From assembly GCA_021234155.1 (NCBI GenBank), contig JAJEKV010000403.1, forward strand, positions 60,001-124,000: DNA of 64,000 bases, written 5' to 3'. Shown here one piece after another: positions 1 through 10,319 of this stretch; within the stretch, counting starts at the first letter, position 1; each line of letters begins with the position of its first letter. The position numbers were made by a program, and so were the translations under genes. The notes under the pieces were generated by a model that made no database searches, was not told the origin of the DNA, and saw nothing but the letters and a program-made list of their open reading frames with translations. This DNA comes from Isoetes taiwanensis. Lineage: Eukaryota; Streptophyta; Lycopodiopsida; Isoetales; Isoetaceae.

Positions 1-1
1 C

Positions 2-118
2 CGGGTTCTCGAATGGGTTGATCGAGGTTACCCTGACGAGGAGCATCTTCTGGAAATGAAGATGTATACCATGGAGGACGACCTCCATATAGAGCTGAGG
101 ATGGCCCCCCAGCCCTGA
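2..118 (+). CDS. C-terminal end of an unidentified ORF, cut by the window edge
   Basis: The frame is open from base 2 to a TGA at 116-118 and gives 38 residues, starting RVLEWVDRGY and ending ELRMAPQP. It is acidic and has a regular amino acid mix with no low complexity. The AT-rich sequence with T-runs that follows looks like a 3' untranslated region. I do not recognise the family. It may be the last exon of a gene to the left or the end of a transposon ORF; only the sequence left of the window can decide. Confidence 0.45.
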   Translation, partial: RVLEWVDRGYPDEEHLLEMKMYTMEDDLHIELRMAPQP

Positions 119-546
119 TTAGTTTTTATATTTGTTTTTTTAATCCCGAGTTTCATTTGTAAAGCTTTTTTATTAATGAGAACTATTTTTTTTGTAAAGC
201 TTTTTGATTAACAGAACTCCTCTTCTCTACAACTATTGTGACTATTTTTTTTGCTTTAACTGTTCTCTTAGTTTCCACTGTTCTTTTAGTTAACTGAACT
301 ATTTCTATCCTTTTCTGTACAGATATAAGAAACATGTTTCAACTCAAGTTTAATTTGCAACTCAAGTTTTTGGTATTTAGTTTGCAACTCAAGTTAATGA
401 CAGTTTTTGTCATTAATTATAAAATGCAAAGTACAAAGCAGAGTATTTTTCTTTAAATGCATCTTGAAGCATCTGAAGCATCTGCTAAAAATGTTAACCT
501 GCCAACAGGATAATCCACGAAAAAAGTAAGCTAGAACAGTCGATGA
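119..546. other. AT-rich non-coding stretch
   Basis: No coding signal is visible. The block caactcaagtt occurs three times between about 339 and 394. The stretch probably serves as 3' flank of the ORF that ends at 118. Confidence 0.4.
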
Positions 547-798
547 TCATGTGTGGGAAAAGAAGACAGAGTTAAGGTATGTGTTGAAGGCATCAGTTGA
601 TCCAAAGATATAATGGTCAGGGCACCAGTTGTTAGTGTGAAACAGTCGGAATTTGTCCTTGTCCACCAAAAGAATCAACAAGGATCCATAGAAATCAACA
701 AGCAGCTTATGGTTGTAATACATTGATCTATATCTTGTCAACTATGCTTCAGAAAGAATGAAGTTGTTGACTGATAAAAAGAGCCATAAGCAATGGAC

Positions 799-998
799 CT
801 GCGCAACTTCTCTGCAGAAAATAGCAGCCCATAGATCTTTACTTTCTTTTTTATATCTTCTATGACCTCTTCTCATAAGATATGATTCCAAAGATGTCGC
901 AATGTCATTTTGCATAACGTGATCATGAACTTGATTACTGAAAGGGGAGAGGCTGTCAAATTTGCTTCTTCCTTCTCCACGCAGAAAGTTAAGATATT
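799..998 (-). CDS. Exon-like coding segment, unknown protein
   Basis: On the minus strand an open frame is bounded by a possible acceptor (gatcctag) at its upper end and a CAG|gtccat donor at its lower end. It encodes about 66 residues that include LRGEGRSKFDSL, SYLMRRGHRRYKKES and KDLWAAIFCREVAQ. The composition is basic and helical, which suggests real coding sequence, but I do not recognise a domain. It may belong to the same gene as the broken ORF just upstream (1062-1585). An adjoining open frame at 547-741 could be another exon, but it lacks clear splice sites. Confidence 0.3.
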
Positions 999-1061
999 CT
1001 AGGATCATCAGAAAGGAATAAGTTAGAATCTACAACATTTAAACCCTAAACCCACAATTTA

Positions 1062-1585
1062 TCAAGCTTTATGCCACATTTCTGAACTTTTATGGAGAGC
1101 ATCAATTTTAGAATGAACAACTGGAAGATTCAAGGGAATACCATTGTAAATGGCCATTTTCCGTTCCTGGAGGTGAGGTATCCTGGTTCTCTTTAGTCTC
1201 TCATCCAGCTCCACATCCGATCGAATTTCCGGGTGATTTGTTGCAATTCCGTAAGGAAAAGGAATCCGAGTGGCCGGATTAAGAGGATGATGAATGCCTC
1301 TATGGTCAGAATCCGTAGAAAGGTTATCCCAGAAGGGCACTTCATGAGTAATGGGGTCCATATCAAAAGACAAGGAAGCAGATTATCAAAATTTCCAAAG
1401 AGAATGGTGTCTGCATGAATTTCTTGAAAGGACAGCAAATTTTGGAGGATAGAAGATCGTTCCGGAGCCGGAAGATTGGCGAATGCGTGAAGGAATGCTA
1501 AATGTTTAGGATTTTTCGGACAATTAGAGACCATTGCAGAAAGTTCAGGGTGAACCAACAAAAGTTGATGCAAAAAATTGAACAA
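1062..1585 (-). pseudogene. Unknown ORF with a one-base frameshift
   Basis: Two overlapping minus-strand frames read as one protein if a single-base shift is assumed near 1375. The upstream part contains NCPKNPKHLAFLHAFANLP and HADTILFGNFDNLLP. The downstream part contains DMDPITHEVPFWDNL, HHPLNPATRIPFPYG and HLQERKMAIYNGIPLN, and ends in MWHKA followed by a stop. Both halves look coding, and each loses that look past the junction, so a real frameshift or a sequencing error is likely. No family is recognised. Confidence 0.35.
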
Positions 1586-1698
1586 CAGAAAGGGGGGGAA
1601 TGAGAACAGGGGAAAAATACCTTTAGTTAGAACCGAAATTAACCAAGAGAGATCGGATTGCCATTCCCATTGGACTGATCAATTGCAAGGAGAGGAAC

Positions 1699-1751
1699 CC
1701 TGATCAATTGGGGGAAATCCCACACCACTGATCAATTGGGGGAAATCCCAT
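1699..1751. repeat. Short tandem repeat, 29-base period
   Basis: The block ctgatcaattgggggaaat occurs twice, about 29 bases apart, with a third partial copy (tgatcaattg) just upstream. The repeats run directly into the cytosine-free tract at 1753. Confidence 0.7.
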
Positions 1752-1752
1752 C

Positions 1753-2001
1753 GGAGTGTGGTGGTGGGGGGGTGGTGGTGGTGGAGTGTGGTGGTGGGGG
1801 TGGTGGAGTGGTGTGTGGTGGTATGATGTGGTGTGGTGGATTGTGGTGGTGGGGTGTGGTGGTGGTGGTGTGTGGTGTGGTGTGGTGGGTGTGGTGGGGG
1901 TGTGGTGGTGGTGGTGGTGTGGTGTTGTGGATTGTGGTGTGATATGGTGTGGTGGAGGGTGGTGGTGGTGGTGGAGTGTAGTGGAGGGGTGTGGTGTGGT
2001 A
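1753..2001. repeat. Cytosine-free GGT/GTG low-complexity tract, 249 bases
   Basis: Not one C occurs on the plus strand from 1753 to 2001. The tract is almost wholly G and T with a few A, built from irregular GGT, GTG and GGGGG runs. Long overlapping open frames on both strands (poly-His/Thr/Pro or poly-Gly/Val/Trp) come from this composition and are not genes. The G-runs could form G-quadruplexes. Confidence 0.9.
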
Positions 2002-2384
2002 CAAGGTCACAAAACATATCACTCGAAACAATCAAGTAACTGTTTTGCTTGACCAAAAATGGTACAAGGCTTCTTTAAATCAGAAATCTTTTTTTTCAAC
2101 TTTGTTTTTGGAGGTAAGGTATTTTTTGTATTCATAATTATAACTTACATAGTCATAAAGTATACTATCAGTAGTATACTATTCAGCATAGTGTCATTTA
2201 CACATTCCTTATGATAGGAAATGTTCACAAAAATGTGAACAAAAAATATATAGATATAAGCATGTTACATAGTTCATCTTGCAAAATCAGATACTCAAAC
2301 TCATGATCAGCTCAAATTCTGTTCTCATAGATATCTTCTACTGTGCATCAATCATAAATCAGAAATCAGAAGTTTCTTTAAATC

Positions 2385-3403
2385 AGAAATCAGAGGACTG
2401 TTGTCTGATACGTTCTTTCGGATTGGCATCACAATGCGTGACCAAAGCATCTATTAGAAATTGTCCGCGATTGTGATGATTCATGAGAGAACCATTTAGA
2501 TGTAATCTGTGACATCCATAAATAAGGTTAGAAATATTTAAAGGAACATGAGATGCAGTACATACAAGGGAAGGCATACAACTTACTTCCATATCTCTAC
2601 CAGAGACAAGAGCTTCAACATATTTGTGCATAAATCCCATCACATACAACCCACATGATGTTAAATCGGACTCTTTGTGGCACCTCTACTTCTTTGAATC
2701 CGATTAACATTATTTCTCTTCATGAAATCGACGCCTCTAGATACTTGGACCGTCGATAGGGTTAACGTTTGTGGGTGCAGCCTACATATCACAAAATTTA
2801 GCAGATCAAAATAGCGAAGAAAAGCAAAGCAACAACTTAAAAGTATTACATACCCTTTGATTGCTTTCTCGTTGATCATTATAACTTTGTAAGAGGATTC
2901 AAGGCGTGAATTGAAGTGGTGCAGGTAGGATCTTGGAATCATATGGTGCGAGCGTAAAAACAGCCAGCACAAAATGGTCATTCTCAAGGATAGGTGCAAG
3001 GATATGATGGCATTTAGTACCACAATCCCCTTCATCCCTGATTTCACTATTTCAATGATGGTGGGTGATCCTTCAGCTGATTCACCCTTTCTTTTGCTGC
3101 TGGTAGCTTCTCTAAACCTTATATTGTTGTAAGCAGGATAAAAAAAGATTTTGCTCTTCCACTCATAAGGCAATGTCTCATGCAAGCACCTGGATTAGAT
3201 TAAGGTTAACATTAGAGACAAGGAATAGCAACAAATACAGCTCGGTTACAACCAGGTTATTACCTGCCATAAAGATCCACTAAGCGGCTACTCATTTTAG
3301 AGTTAGTTGCACATAAAATTGCTATGTCAGATGCAACCACTTTCATTTCCGCCGGCGAACAGTTCTTGAATGGCGTGAATGGCGTGAATTCCATAAGTTT
3401 ATC
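2385..3403 (-). pseudogene. Ulp1/C48-like cysteine peptidase domain, multi-exon, frameshifted
   Basis: Three exon-like blocks can be joined in phase on the minus strand. Exon 3264-3403 (DKLMEFTPF to RLVDLYG, donor gtaata) joins exon 2854-3189 across a split AGG codon to give YGRCLHETLPYEWKSK. Within the second block a frameshift near 3025 leads to KCHHILAPILENDHFVLAVF and APYDSKIL. That resembles the His and Asp region of Ulp1-type peptidases, with HF where HW is usual. Further down, about 2680-2560, the frame reads ESDLTSCGLYVMGFMHKYVE and then a donor, which fits the Cys-Gly motif. A last exon (NHHNRGQFLIDALV) follows to 2385. Such domains occur in cellular SUMO proteases and in some plant Mutator-like elements; I cannot tell which. 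The frameshift makes it a probable pseudogene. Confidence 0.5.
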
Positions 3404-3581
3404 CTTGTCATCATTTATGTTGTCAGATCCAAGATGTTAGTGTCAGATTAACAATTGATCCATGACAATAAAGCATAAATTGATACCTTTCAATCTCTGT
3501 TTCCAGTGGTTTAACCTGCAAAACGAGTAAAATCTAATAAGCTACTGAAGTATAACTAAGTAAATGTAAGCTAGCAATTAC

Positions 3582-3888
3582 CGTTTTGCAGCGGATGTCC
3601 CTGCTCTGGTTTGCACTCTCTTCTTTCCAGCTGTTTTGGCATCAGCTTTGACCATAAATTTAGTAGTTGCCTTGGCTGCAATCTCCAAGGCTTCTTCAAC
3701 ATCATCTAGCTCCATTGAATCCTCGCAAGTCTCTGAAGTAAAGAAAGTGCTTCATTCTAATGTTTTGAAAGCAAGACAAAAAAAGAAACACGTACCTGCC
3801 AAAGAACAAGACTTTTCCTCAACTTGAACTTCAACAGCAGCTTCAGGACTGTTTTCAATGTCGTCACCAACATCTTCAGTAATTTTAT
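3582..3888 (-). pseudogene. Two acidic/basic exons of the same decayed gene
   Basis: Exon 3796-3888 (tttacag acceptor, gtacgt donor) and exon 3582-3732 (cttcag acceptor, gtaatt donor) join in phase across a 63-base intron. They encode KITEDVGDDIENSPEAAVEV, then SCSLAETCEDSMELDDVEEA, then a lysine-rich tail (KADAKTAGKKRVQTRAGTS). The acidic block followed by a basic block looks like a linker or nuclear-localised region. The upstream exon starts with two bases of a codon. This fits the phase left by the exon at 9955-10035, so the two may be neighbours across a 6-kb intron. A possible small exon lies near 3487-3515. These exons themselves read cleanly, but other parts of the gene are broken. Confidence 0.5.
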
Positions 3889-5158
3889 CTGTAAACACAT
3901 CAACGTAAGTTTCAAAAAAAAAAAAAAAAAAAAACCCGCCCAAACTAGCTTCAGACAAAAGCCATACTAGCATGAGTATCTACCTCGGTCAATCCCTTGG
4001 TAGACTTATCCAGCCATACATGGACTAGGCTAATCCAAGATGGTACTCCACATCCATGGTCCACGATACTTATCAAGGCATACAAAACTAGCCTAATCTT
4101 ATAAGCCTTGAACAACAAATATGACTCTTTTATAAATTAAAATACCAAAATAATATACTTGATAAAGACATTTTAGTATGTCTTTACAGAACTGTGCATG
4201 TTCATACATGTCAAATACATGTTTTAAATTACTTGTTCTCAAGTACATTAGTAATCCACAAACTATGCAGCCTTATCATTCAAACATTAACCCACAAACT
4301 ATGCGGGGCTTATCATTACAAACCGTGTCCAAATTTTACTTCAACTGAACGCTTTGTATATATGGATAATCCAAAAAGGAAGGATCTCACCAATATGTAG
4401 ATCTTCCTCAAAGTATAAGAATGATTGTCTATAATCATATCTTCAAGTCACCAATTCTGAAATAATACTTCTAAGAGATGAAGTCTTGGTTACACAGACC
4501 AAACCAATTACAAGTTAGCCCACGATAATGGTAAATGTAAAAGCGACTAGCGGGTAAGCAATAAGACTTCATGGCTTTTGCCCTTCACCTAGTTGTATTG
4601 TATCCATCTATTTTCAATAAAAATGCTAAACAAAATGTGAATCTTTATGTTAGCATCATCAATCCTTCAAATACTAGTGGATCATGATTTTACATGAGCA
4701 TCATTAAACAAGCCATAGACTTTGAGCATGCGTTAGTACTCAAATTACAATGCAAATACTCAAAACCTGTTTAGAAATGCTAATTACATACATTTCTTAA
4801 AGCTTATAAGTTCATATGCATATGAACTCATCAATTTACAAAAAACCAAATCTAGGTATGCCAAAATACAAAGAAAGTACTTGCTGCCATAAAATTACAG
4901 CTCTTAGAAAAAAAATGGCATAACTCTCGTAGGAAGCTCTGTTTTTTCTATTAATTATATGTTTTGAAACTTGGCAACATATGCTCTACCATTTTAAGTA
5001 AAAACAGTCTGATTTTTAAAAAATGCTGCATCAAGAATTGATTTCCGGAATCAGACCTAAATGCCCTTACGGCTTTCAAATGAAAGTTTGTGATCAAAAG
5101 TTTATTCCTAAGATCTGTAGCCACATAACAAGATGATTTAGGGAACAAAAGGCCACAC
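3889..5158. other. Probable intron sequence
   Basis: The stretch is AT-rich and holds only scattered short open frames, with an A-run at about 3917-3934. No transposon end or coding exon is convincing. It lies between exon-like blocks of the minus-strand gene and is best read as an intron. Confidence 0.35.
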
Positions 5159-5351
5159 CTGAGAAGTGTTCTTGATGTGGGCTTTGTCCAAAAAAAACTG
5201 GTTTATATCGATCCATAGCGCCTCATCATGCTAAAGCTGCAGCTTTTGCTATGCATCGGCAAGGTTTGTGCCATCGATCATAGTGCTTATGAAATGAAGC
5301 GGCAAGAAGGCGCTCTCCTTGTTTGCCGTTGGAGAGAAGAAAGGATGCCAC
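5159..5351 (-). pseudogene. Exon-like block with two in-frame TAG codons
   Basis: The minus-strand frame reads SPTANKESAFLPLHFISTM and GTNLADA, then TAG, QKLQL, TAG, then HDEALWIDINQFFFGQSP, and ends at a TCTCAG|gtgtgg donor. The lower end is in phase with the exon at 3796-3888. Both TAG codons sit where CAG (Gln) would restore a natural-looking sequence. A C-to-T change at a CHG site is the simplest cause. The upper boundary is uncertain. No family is recognised for this block. Confidence 0.35.
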
Positions 5352-5671
5352 AATGGTGATAACTACCTCCATTATCAGCCATAAAATAGACATGTCTTTT
5401 TTATAATATAAATATAAAATTTCAAACCTACATGGTCCATTTTTGCAAATGACATTTGAGTCCCATAAAATATTCTAATTTGTACAATTGAACGTGCTTT
5501 CTCTTGTGAAAATGAATGCATGCAACCATTTTCTAAAAGTGAGACACTTGGCAAACATGCCATGCCATCCCATAATTAAAAAGTAAGTGCTTTTCTATAA
5601 ATTTGACATACCTTGTTCTAAGGTCTCATAAGATCAAACTGATGCGATCTATTAAGCAATAGGGTCAACAT

Positions 5672-5730
5672 AAACAGTACCTAAGATGCCGGCCAAATAA
5701 GTCTTAAGCACTCAGTCTTAGGTACTGTTT
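5672..5730. repeat. 15-bp fold-back at the 5' end of the retroposed insert
   Basis: AAACAGTACCTAAGA (5672-5686) is the exact reverse complement of 5716-5730, with a 29-base loop. It begins at the 5' target duplication. It may be a twin-priming inversion or a structured RNA head. Confidence 0.75.
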
Positions 5731-6177
5731 TTGCTTGTGGCTTGCCCAGTGGTGGAAAAGACTTGGGATATGTAGCATGCTAGTTCTTGAGCAGACTTTT
5801 TGTATGAAATCTTCCGGAGTTAACTTAAAGATGTGCAGAAAGCCGATTTCTCAAGATTAGTGTGCCTTAGCCTGAAACGTTGCCTTGCTGTTGTAGTGGA
5901 CCTTCGATATGTGTGGCTGCTCTACCTTTGCTTATGATTTCCCAGGACTGATTTGAATGGTGGAACAGTTGTTGTTTGGAAAGGAGAATAAGATTTTATG
6001 TTGCCCTCTTCCATCCCAGCTGGAAGAAGGTGTGATTTCAGAAAAGAGTATTCTTGAAAGCAGTTTGATTCAGTTAAGTGATCTAAAGAAGGCATTGGTA
6101 CGGGAGGACCACATGTTCTCACAGCTGCGTGCTAGTTGCAGGACTCCAGCTCAACCAGGAGTGGGGGCTTGAGGCCA

Positions 6178-6535
6178 TGTTAACCACCTAGTGGTTAACA
6201 TTGTGCATGCACATGTTAGGTGCATGCACATGTTAGGTGTCAGTGGTGGCAGACTGACACTTGGCATGATTAGGTAAACATAAGTGTAGGGATTAGATTT
6301 AGTTAGATGTACGGCTCAGATTTGCGGTCTACACTATATTAGACCGGAGCCTCTTCAGATGTACTCAGGTTTGATCTCATATTTGGAGAGCCTCATTTGG
6401 CCACGTTCCCCTTCATTCTTTGTACATATTTCTTTGTCTTGTTCTTGTTTCATGATCTTGAGCATGGCTGGCTTGTAGCATCCGGCTAGTCATGGATTTT
6501 TTCTTGCAAAGGCGTATGCCAAGAACTCAAAACCC
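6178..6535 (+). repeat. 5' LTR of the non-autonomous element
   Basis: The first 309 bases (6178-6486) match the 3' LTR with no difference that I can see. The last 50 or so bases differ clearly. The LTR opens with a near-palindrome, TGTTAACCAC-cta-GTGGTTAACA, then has an 18-base tandem repeat (gtgcatgcacatgttag). Confidence 0.85.
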
Positions 6536-7030
6536 TTTCTTGGCCCGATTATTATCTGGGGTTCGCTCAAGATCATTTCTTTAGCCTTGCCGCTTTTTTG
6601 TTGTCTTCTTGCTCTCATGCTTCTCCGTTTTGAAAACGTTTTGTATACTATTCTTCCCCCTTAAATTTTCTTAGTTTGCCCAACCAAGTCCATTCCTGTA
6701 TTCGCTTGGAGGCTTTTGTTTTTCAAAACAGCTGATGATTCTGCCAGCTGATCAATTTACTCTCGTAAATCTGTTCTCAAGACCCTGTTCTTCAGATGCA
6801 GCAAGCCCAGTTCACAGTAAAGGATTGATGGAGTGGTGACAGCACTCCTCTCTGCAAGATCTTCAGAAAAATCAACAGTTTGCTCCTCTTTTCTCTTCTA
6901 TTTGCTGAAAAATTGTCAAAATCTCATGATCTTTTTCATTATCCTCTCTGTTTTTCTCTCAGTTTTATCAGATTCGTGTTTTTGCACACCAAAAATATTC
7001 TCTATCATTTCTTCTTCAGTTTAATTACAG

Positions 7031-7826
7031 AGGGCCAGCACTGGGCTAGCCCCCTTTTATCCAGCCCACCATCGGTACCTGCATCATAGTTTTGGTCAGT
7101 TCATCTGAAGCCCACAAAGGGATTATTTCGAGCATCACTCAGCTTGGTATCTGCATTAAATGTATCAGGAAAGATAGATAACACTTGTGGGAGTTCAATC
7201 TCACTATTGCGTACCATGATTAGGAGACTTTGGCTTCATGGCTTCGATCACCTTGGCATACATCTTATTATCTGTTTGTCCTGCAAGTATCTGCACCATG
7301 TAAATCGAGCAGCTCATATCTATTAAGGCTGGCATAATCTATCTCTTCACGCTCTATCTCGTCATGAAAACACAGATTCAGTGCATCACGAAACCTCTTT
7401 GCCACCAGGGCTCCAATTTGTTACTTATTTTCAGAGGGCCAGCACCTGGACTAGCCCCCATTCATTTGCTCAAAGATAAGCAGGCTGCAGCCAAGTCTTC
7501 AAGCAAGCATCAGGACGGTTTTCTGGTTCATCTGCAAAACAAGCCACTATTTTCATGAGTTCAGAAGCACAAACTTGACAATCTTTGAGGAGTACAGTCT
7601 TATGCAACATCCAATCACCGGCTATTCTCTCTATTCATCTCTATCCTGCAGAAGCGGCAGCACCATGCAACCACTGCCCCTGTTTTTTCAAGAAAACTTT
7701 ATTCGAAAATATCCTGGCCTGTTCCTATCCATGGTCGATCCAAATCCGGCACCATATTTTTTCAAACTCGTAGGGTTTGCTTCTATTACTTATTTTCAAG
7801 AGGGCCAGCCTTTCGGCTAGCCCCCA
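7031..7826. repeat. Three related hairpin modules inside the LTR element
   Basis: The pattern agaGGGCCAGC-loop-(G)CTAGCCCCC occurs at about 7030-7053, 7434-7460 and 7799-7826, two of them preceded by ttacttatttt. Each can fold through GGGC(C)AGC with GCTAGCCC. Spacing is roughly 400 and 365 bases. The modules are the only clear internal structure in the element. Confidence 0.7.
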
Positions 7827-8247
7827 TCCTCTGCTACGCCTCCATACACAGCCACATTATCTTCAAAAAGATCTTCTCGTGCGTTATTGGGTTATTACGC
7901 GACATACAAGATAAGTCGGCCGGTTTAAGGTCAAAGATGTAAGCAGAGACGAAGCACATCTAAGCTCAAATCCAGTTACGAATGGGTATCCGGTTGCCAT
8001 TCAGTATCGATTCACACCCACCGCCTTCTAATTCCAGAAGAACTGGACTTTCAGCACGTTTCTATTGCAGCGGCACCATATCCGGCCATTTCTATCTACA
8101 GCAAGTCTGCCTTCATCTGATACAGCGCCATCTTTGGGCAGAGCATTGATTAGGGTTATTTTGCAGCCCAACGGCTCAGATTTGACTGTTCCTTTTTGCA
8201 CTTTTAGGGTATCCTATATTCCTGCCGTGCCCTAGTCACGTGTTGGG

Positions 8248-8476
8248 AAACCACGCTCAAACTTTGACCCACGCTCAATTTTGTACCCACGGGTCACGCT
8301 CCACGCCACGGGCAATATATATTTTGCTGGCTGATAACCGCGCACGCCCACGGGCCACGCCCACGCTCAGTCCACGCTCCACCCACGCTTTGTGCTCCAA
8401 ATCCACGCTTTGCAACATATTGTCACGCCAAGTCCACGCTTGCTCACGCTCCTAGCTCCAGATCCACGCTCTTCAA
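8248..8476. repeat. Irregular CACGC motif array
   Basis: CACGC (often CCACGCT or CCACGCC) occurs more than a dozen times within about 230 bases, at irregular spacing, inside the non-autonomous LTR element. The array lacks a fixed period, so it is not a simple satellite. Confidence 0.75.
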
Positions 8477-8855
8477 AAATATTGCCACCCATAGTCATGC
8501 TCTTCTATGGCTGATCACGGGGGATGCTTTCCTCGTGCTTATGTTTTTAAGACCCCCTATCATAATTGTTTTTAAGTGAATTATTGGGCAATATTTGTTA
8601 AAATGGACTTTCCCATAATATAAGGGGATAGTCTTCATGTTTTTTGGCCCAAAGTTCCTATGATCCATGTTCTGCATCGACATTCCTTCGGATCCTCTTC
8701 GTCATCAATGCCTTTATAAAGATCTTTTACGGCGACACAACCCAACCATTACCATCATTTTTACCCCTAATTTTTGGCACCATGTTGTAATTGTCGGACT
8801 TGTCTTATAAAAGTCTGTACATATTTTTGTGCTAAAAACTTTTAGGGGGAGGCAG

Positions 8856-9213
8856 TGTTAACCACCTAGTGGTTAACATTGTGCATGCACATGTTAGGTG
8901 CATGCACATGTTAGGTGTCAGTGGTGGCAGACTGACACTTGGCATGATTAGGTAAACATAAGTGTAGGGATTAGATTTAGTTAGATGTACGGCTCAGATT
9001 TGCGGTCTACACTATATTAGACCGGAGCCTCTTCAGATGTACTCAGGTTTGATCTCATATTTGGAGAGCCTCATTTGGCCACGTTCCCCTTCATTCTTTG
9101 TACATATTTCTTTGTCTTGTTCTTGTTTCATGATCTTGAGCATGGCTGGCTTGTAGCATCCGGCAGTCATGGACTGCTGCTGCAAGACGTATGCCAAGAA
9201 CTCAAAACTAACA
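8856..9213 (+). repeat. 3' LTR of the non-autonomous element
   Basis: It starts TGTTAACC and ends AACTAACA, follows a purine tract, and is followed by the GGCCA target duplication. See the 5' LTR for the comparison; divergence is confined to the last part. Confidence 0.88.
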
Positions 9214-9218
9214 GGCCA

Positions 9219-9680
9219 TTTCTAGTTTCGCTAAGAGCACAATAGAGACGGAACCCAGGGAAGCAATCAGGTGAGTATAGTGGCTTGTGGACCACCCTGG
9301 ATGGGATAGGCATGGCTGTTTACATCTGAAGAAGATAGTGAGAGTAGGAGCTCGTAGTACAAGTAATTGGAAATGTGCTCTGATTCTCCTAGTAGTACTG
9401 AGCTGTAGGCAGGTTTAATGTCGAGTTAACGCGAGGGATGAAACTTCCACTACTCTGGCCTAGTTTGCTTGCATTTTCGCTGAGAGGAGCTTGAAGGGGT
9501 ATCGTCTTTGGGCAACATAAGATCACTTTTGTGGGGCAGATTGTCATAAGGGGTACCTTCCCTGATTTTCACACTTGGGTTTGCCATTGGGCTGACACGG
9601 TTAGGCTATCTGGCTATTATAGAGCCTGAATAAATGTAATTTTTACATATTATTAATAAAAATAAAAATACCTTGCCATC
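9219..9680 (+). other. 3' part of the retroposed insert, continued after the LTR element
   Basis: This continues the insert that starts at 5673. It ends in gaataaatg, an AT-rich region and the A12 run before the target duplication. AATAAA-like words near 9628 could be the polyadenylation signal of the source transcript. No long open frame is seen. Confidence 0.5.
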
Positions 9681-9954
9681 AAAAAAAAAAAAGGGTCAAC
9701 ATACAATGTTTTCAAATAGTAGTATCTATGTATTCCAATATTATTCCCAAACATAAGAGAAATAAGAAAAGAATAACATTTTGGAGCCAAACGTGCACAA
9801 CAAGTTTTGAAAATGTGCAGAACATGTTTTGAAAATATGGCACATGCTCCACCACGTACCTGCTTGACCATGCATAGCATGCATGTAGCCATCTTGGAAT
9901 ATCATTTAATCACAAAAAAAAAAAAAAAACTCTCTGAAAAGGAGAGAGAATTAC

Positions 9955-10319
9955 TTTCTGGGCTTTCAGCTTGTTGCTGCAATAATAGCAGCTCGGCTTC
10001 AACAACTGGGATCTCTTTTGGGAAAACAATCTCTGCTGCAAAATATTGAACATTAGTGAACTCTAACTACAACAGATGCAATCTTAATGTAATCAGAATG
10101 CAATCACCCTACCTTCCACAATTTCTGAAGTTTTATCCAAGTACCCCTCGGTCTCCAAATCCTGCATTGATTGCTTATGAGTTGTTGTAATTCTCAAAGG
10201 TGATGTAGATGTGGATGGACTTTCGACATCGATAGCAGCGTTAAGCATCTTTCGTGCTGTGTTCAAAGAATTGGGATGTCTGAGAATGGTAAATGCAACC
10301 CCTTCCCAACAACATCCTT
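9955..10319 (-). pseudogene. Two exons of the decayed coiled-coil/Ulp1-like gene
   Basis: The upstream exon (about 10319 to 10113) reads GVAFTILRHPNSLNTARKML, then DVESPSTSTSPLR and LETEGYLDKTSEIVE, with a gtaggg donor. It joins in phase (G|CA) to exon 9955-10035, EIVFPKEIPVVEAELLLLQQ, which has a gtaatt donor. The join gives a smooth acidic, Gln-rich sequence. The exon at 9955 leaves one base of a codon, which fits the two-base start of the exon at 3796-3888. The function is unknown; the frame itself is undamaged here. Confidence 0.45.

Larger units (their letters stand above)
6178..9213 (+). mobile_element. Non-autonomous LTR retrotransposon, 3.0 kb
   Basis: Two LTRs of about 358 bp start TGTTAACC, and the right one ends AACTAACA. 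The flanks show a 5-bp duplication, GGCCA, at 6173-6177 and 9214-9218. A purine-rich tract (aggggaggcag) directly precedes the right LTR, which fixes the plus orientation. The 2.3-kb interior holds no recognisable gag, protease, integrase or reverse transcriptase, so it must be moved in trans (a LARD-like element). The interior has three related hairpins and an array of CACGC motifs. No clear primer-binding site complementary to tRNA-iMet is visible after the left LTR. Confidence 0.85.
5661..9703 (+). mobile_element. Retroposed insert with poly(A) and 12-bp target-site duplication, hosting a nested LTR element
   Basis: The 12-mer agggtcaacata occurs at 5661-5672 and again at 9692-9703, directly after an A12 run (about 9680-9691). 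Between them lies an insert of about 4 kb. Removing the nested LTR element and its duplication (6178-9218) leaves about 980 bases. Poly(A) plus a target duplication of this length is the signature of LINE-type target-primed reverse transcription. The insert contains a frame with ILCCPLPSQLEEG and SQLRASCRTPAQPG but no reverse transcriptase. It may therefore be a processed pseudogene, a SINE or a 5'-truncated LINE. Confidence 0.7.

Noticed and set aside
1700-2000. CRISPR-like array
   Set aside because: The repeats are simple-sequence tracts without regular spacers, and the DNA is eukaryotic.
1679-2056. Long His/Pro/Thr-rich and Gly/Val/Trp-rich open frames on both strands
   Set aside because: They arise from the cytosine-free GGT/GTG tract; no start context, domain or splice support.
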